From Gemmatimonadota bacterium (GTDB taxonomy: Bacteria > Gemmatimonadota > Gemmatimonadetes > Longimicrobiales > Gaopeijiaceae), in assembly GCA_021295835.1 (NCBI GenBank), contig JAGWBP010000033.1, forward strand, positions 1-16,180: a stretch of DNA of 16,180 bases. The letters run 5' to 3'. The notes beneath the pieces were generated by a model. The model worked only from the letters and a program-made list of their open reading frames with translations. It was not told the origin of the DNA and did no database searches. Every line of letters starts with the position of its first letter. Within the stretch, counting starts at the first letter, position 1. Shown here piece after piece: positions 13,902-16,180 of this stretch. Position numbers and translations under genes: made by a program.

Positions 13902-14743
13902 CTTGCCTCGCCCTCCCCGTCGGGACGATGGGAGTTGGTCGCAACCGCGGCTGCGCCGCTCTCGGTGTATGCCAGGGCGTGGGCTACCAGCCCCGGGTGC
14001 ACGGCAGGGACGACGTAGTAGCTGCGGCTCCAGCCAGCCGACGCCTCGGCCGGGCCTTCGATCGACCCAACGCGAATTCCTGCCGGGAAGGTCCCGCCCC
14101 TTCCCGAGGTCACCAGCTCGTCCTCCGGATCCAGCTCCGAGAGGAAGGCCGTCCCCCTGATAATCAGCCTGTCCTGCTCGCGCAAAGTGCCCCTGGCGGC
14201 CTCGACGATGCCGTGGGCACGCGCGTCGGGGGTCATGGCGGCGACGCGAAAGTCCGGGTGCGACCAGTAGTACCCCACCGAGTAGTCGCCGAAGACCTCC
14301 TGCACCTGTCCCAGCAGACCGTCCTCGGTGATCACCGCCGCAAAGGGAGTCACCCCGCTCGCCAGACCGACGTCGAGGTGGAAGACACTCTCCGAGCCGC
14401 GCCTCCCCAGCCGTATCACGGTGGTGCCGACCGCTGCGTGGCGATGACGGTCGGCCAGCTCCAGCAGGCTGCGCAGTTCGCGGTTCTCATGCACCAGTCG
14501 GTGACGGGCAATGGCGGGCAAGACCAGCGAGTCGAGTCGCTGTCTGGCCGCGTCGAACCCGAAGGCCCGGTCGCGAGCCGTCGCGATGGCACCGTTGAGC
14601 TCTAGAAAGGGGCGCAGCGCCGTTTCGCGAATCAGGTGACGCGCAGCGCTCTGCACCGGGGGGGGAAGGTTGACGGCGACGAGCGCGGCGAGGCACGCCA
14701 CGGCGGCGACGATCAGCTCCCTCTTGCGTCCCTGGCGTCGCAC
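13898..14743 (-). CDS. mreC: Rod shape-determining protein MreC
   Basis: MreC is a bitopic periplasmic scaffold that activates PBP2-RodA. From the GTG at 14743 the product is 281 residues. It has a basic N-terminus (RRQGRKRE), one membrane helix (LIVAAVACLAALVAVNL), a helical/coiled-coil segment (LVHENRELRSLLEL) and then the beta-rich MreC core. The core includes VIRLGRRGSESVFHLDVGLASGV, ITEDGLLGQVQEV, DELVTSGRGGTFPAGIRVG and YVVPAVH. The frame is open to an ATG at 14836, but that would overlap mreB by 70 bases with unrelated residues. The GTG is 23 bp past the mreB stop, directly before the basic segment, although no clear Shine-Dalgarno precedes it. A run of eight G (plus strand, 14658-14665) lies in the codons for NLPPPV. 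Confidence 0.93.
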   Translation of the reverse strand: MRRQGRKRELIVAAVACLAALVAVNLPPPVQSAARHLIRETALRPFLELNGAIATARDRAFGFDAARQRLDSLVLPAIARHRLVHENRELRSLLELADRHRHAAVGTTVIRLGRRGSESVFHLDVGLASGVTPFAAVITEDGLLGQVQEVFGDYSVGYYWSHPDFRVAAMTPDARAHGIVEAARGTLREQDRLIIRGTAFLSELDPEDELVTSGRGGTFPAGIRVGSIEGPAEASAGWSRSYYVVPAVHPGLVAHALAYTESGAAAVATNSHRPDGEGEAR

Positions 14744-14766
14744 CGAGCGGAGGTGGTGCCCGTCGG

Positions 14767-15810
14767 CTAGCTGATGAGAACCGGGCGGTACTTCGCCACG
14801 TCTTCCAGGATGCAGCCCGCGCCTCGCACGACGCATGTCATCGGGTCCTCGTCCACATGGATCGGCAGGGCCGTCTCGAGCGCGATCAGCTTGTCCAGGC
14901 CGCGGATCAGCGCACCCCCTCCCGTCATCACGATCCCGTAGTCGACGATGTCCGAGGCGAGCTCGGGGGGCGTGATCTCGAGGGCCGACCGCACCGCGTC
15001 AATTATCGACGAGAGCGCCTCCTGGATGCACTCGCGAACCTCCTCGGACCGGATCACCACCATCTTCGGAATCCCCGAGACCAGGTCCCTGCCCTTCACC
15101 TCCATGTCCCGCTCGTCGTCGGACGGAGTGGCCGACCCGATCTGCATCTTGATCGTCTCCGCAGTGGGCTCGCCGATGAGCAAATTGTAGTTCTTGCGTA
15201 CATGCGACACGATCGCCTTGTCGAGCTCGTCGCCGCCGACCCGAATCGAGGTGTCGGCGACGATCCCGTAGAGCGCGATCACCGCGATCTCCGTCGTCCC
15301 GCCGCCGATGTCGATCACCATGTTGCCGCGCGGGGTCTCGACCGGAAGGCCCACCCCGATTGCGGCCGCCATCGGCTCGGCCACCATGTGGACCTCGTTG
15401 GCACCGGCCGCCAGCGCCGCTGAACGCACGGCCCGCTTCTCGAGCTCGGTAATCCCAGACGGCACGCCGACCACCACGCGGGGCCGCACGCGAAAGATGC
15501 GCTTCGCCATGACCTGCCTGAGGAAGTGGCGCAGCATCACCTCGGTGATGTCCACGTCGGCGATGACCCCATCGCGAAGCGGCCGAACGGCCTGGATCCT
15601 ATCGGGGGTTCGGCCAAGCATGCGCTTGGCGTCCAGCCCCACGCTCATCACCTCTCGCGTGCTCCTCTCCACCGCGACCACGGAAGGCTCGCTTAGCACC
15701 ACCCCGTCGCCCTTGACGCACACCAGGGTGTTGGCGGTCCCCAGATCGACGCCTATGTCGCTAGTGGGGACCAGTCGCTTCGACCTAAACCAGCTCGCAA
15801 TCGGTGGCAA
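14767..15810 (-). CDS. mreB: Rod shape-determining protein MreB (bacterial actin)
   Basis: MreB forms ATP-dependent filaments on the inner face of the membrane that orient side-wall synthesis. With the TTG at 15810 it has 347 residues, normal for the family. The nucleotide-binding signatures are DIGVDLGTANT at 18-28 (phosphate 1), VIDIGGGTTEIAV (phosphate 2) and YGIVMTGGGALIRGLD (adenosine). Also typical are EPMAAAIGVGLPV and GGDELDKAI. IASWFRSKR ahead of the core fits the amphipathic membrane-binding N-terminus. There is no ATG near the expected start: the next one upstream, at 16065, would add 85 residues of repetitive non-family sequence. TTG at 15810 is therefore my choice, without a clear Shine-Dalgarno. 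It is the first gene of the seven-gene envelope block. Identity is certain; the exact start is not. Confidence 0.96.
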   Translation of the reverse strand: MPPIASWFRSKRLVPTSDIGVDLGTANTLVCVKGDGVVLSEPSVVAVERSTREVMSVGLDAKRMLGRTPDRIQAVRPLRDGVIADVDITEVMLRHFLRQVMAKRIFRVRPRVVVGVPSGITELEKRAVRSAALAAGANEVHMVAEPMAAAIGVGLPVETPRGNMVIDIGGGTTEIAVIALYGIVADTSIRVGGDELDKAIVSHVRKNYNLLIGEPTAETIKMQIGSATPSDDERDMEVKGRDLVSGIPKMVVIRSEEVRECIQEALSSIIDAVRSALEITPPELASDIVDYGIVMTGGGALIRGLDKLIALETALPIHVDEDPMTCVVRGAGCILEDVAKYRPVLIS

Positions 15811-15872
15811 TAATTTTGACGAGCCTGACGGGGCTCCGATCAGGGGTGTTGGCGGACTGAAGGCACGCAAAG

Positions 15873-15899
15873 CTACCGCAATCGACCAAGTTGCGGTAG
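15873..15899 (-). promoter_or_regulatory. 9-bp inverted repeat upstream of mreB
   Basis: CTACCGCAA (15873-15881) and TTGCGGTAG (15891-15899) are exact complements with a 9-base spacer. The repeat is centred about 75 bases before the proposed mreB start. It could be a dimeric repressor operator or an mRNA leader hairpin. No U-tract follows it, so an intrinsic terminator is unlikely. Confidence 0.5.
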
Positions 15900-16000
15900 A
15901 GTCGGGCGGATCACCCGCTCGCTCGGTCCAACGCAGTCGGTCGGTCCACTGTGGTCGGTCCCCCGTTTGGCAACCCGAAGTTCGGCGTACCGACAAGGGG

Positions 16001-16180
16001 TCAAGTTGTTGTCGGGTAGGGGCATGGGTCGGATCCTGGAGTGTACGCCACTGGGTACGGGGCATGGGCTGACGACGAGGATGCGCCGGTCTGGAGTGGG
16101 GTGGGGCGCGCGAGCATCTCGGGGGTCATGGGGGGCGGGGCGGTGGGCCGGACGCGGGGGCGGGTGAGGGTGGCGAGCTC
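16001..16180 (-). CDS. Possible C-terminal end of an unrecognised upstream gene
   Basis: A minus-strand frame enters from the right window edge and stays open for 59 codons to TGA at 16001-16003. The product is rich in Pro, Thr, Ala and Ser (PPPMTPEMLARPTPLQ is one segment) and matches no family I know. High GC content favours long chance frames, so this is only a candidate for the 3' end of a gene outside the window. Confidence 0.18.
   Translation of the reverse strand, partial: ELATLTRPRVRPTAPPPMTPEMLARPTPLQTGASSSSAHAPYPVAYTPGSDPCPYPTTT
16121..16170 (+). other. G-run cluster with G-quadruplex pattern
   Basis: Plus-strand runs of 5, 6, 4 and 3 G (16121-16147) are separated by loops of 4, 1 and 4 bases. 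Further runs follow at 16156-16160, 16162-16164 and 16168-16170. This fits the standard four-run G-quadruplex pattern. It lies far upstream of mreB, and any function is speculative. Confidence 0.4.

Larger units (their letters stand above)
15811..16180. other. Leader/upstream region of the mre operon
   Basis: This 370-base stretch should contain the mreB promoter. Seen here are a 9-bp inverted repeat (15873-15899), CGGTC direct repeats (15924-15961, with CGGTCC at 15924, 15942 and 15956), and a TTGACC hexamer on the minus strand near 16000-16005. No good -10 lies at the right distance from that hexamer. The last 80 bases of the plus strand are dominated by G runs. A minus-strand frame is open from the window edge to a TGA at 16001-16003. 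Its Pro/Thr-rich product is unrecognised and could be the tail of an upstream gene or chance. Confidence 0.5.

Noticed and set aside
14658..14665. G8 run in mreC as a possible frameshift
   Set aside because: The MreC frame reads correctly through the run, with the membrane helix before it and conserved domain after it. It is only a slippage-prone site.
15811..16065. mreB starting at the ATG at 16065
   Set aside because: It would add 85 residues of repetitive sequence unlike any MreB, covering the palindrome and CGGTC repeats. The family length fits a start near 15810.
1..16180. tRNA genes, rRNA, CRISPR arrays, riboswitches
   Set aside because: The gaps were scanned for T-loop sequences, regularly spaced direct repeats and familiar riboswitch cores; none was seen. 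The spacers are short.

Overview
The window is GC-rich bacterial DNA, with almost every gene on the minus strand in tight runs. The mreBCD-mrdA-rodA wall-elongation cluster is followed directly by accD-folC. There is also a secreted metalloprotease with an N-terminal Ig/cadherin-like region, a short archaeal/eukaryote-like (type 3) ProS, and an outer-membrane-type protein. Together these suggest a Gram-negative rod, perhaps in or near Gemmatimonadota. That placement is an impression from gene content and style; no rRNA or taxonomic marker was analysed.

Left end (1-1259): the N-terminally truncated remnant of an IS21-type IstB ATPase runs off the window edge with no istA beside it. Next is the only convincing plus-strand gene, a predicted outer-membrane beta-barrel protein, possibly preceded by a 25-codon overlapping ORF. 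A 248-bp convergent intergenic region with hairpins follows.

Translation and purine block (1260-5699, minus): hisS, proS and guaA are read in that order. hisS and proS overlap by one base (TGATG), and proS is 22 bp from guaA. A 308-bp gap upstream of hisS holds a possible decayed fragment of a CYCXC-type cysteine protein on the plus strand.

Metalloprotease (6008-7867, minus): a lipoprotein-type zinc metallopeptidase with its own good ribosome-binding site sits between the two housekeeping blocks.

Envelope block (8050-15810, minus): mreB, mreC, mreD, mrdA (PBP2), rodA, accD and folC are read in that order. MreB filaments with MreC and MreD position the RodA glycosyltransferase and PBP2 transpeptidase for lateral wall synthesis. 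AccD supplies a subunit of acetyl-CoA carboxylase for membrane lipid, and FolC makes folylpolyglutamates. mreC-mreD overlap by 4 bases and mreD-mrdA by 1. The mrdA-rodA junction instead carries a perfect 13-bp inverted repeat that begins at the mrdA stop codon and ends five bases before the rodA start. This is the most interesting non-coding structure in the window.

Right end (15811-16180): the mre leader region, with a 9-bp inverted repeat, CGGTC direct repeats and a G-run-rich stretch that fits the G-quadruplex pattern. I found no tRNA, rRNA, CRISPR array or complete mobile element, and most of the window is well-known housekeeping biology.
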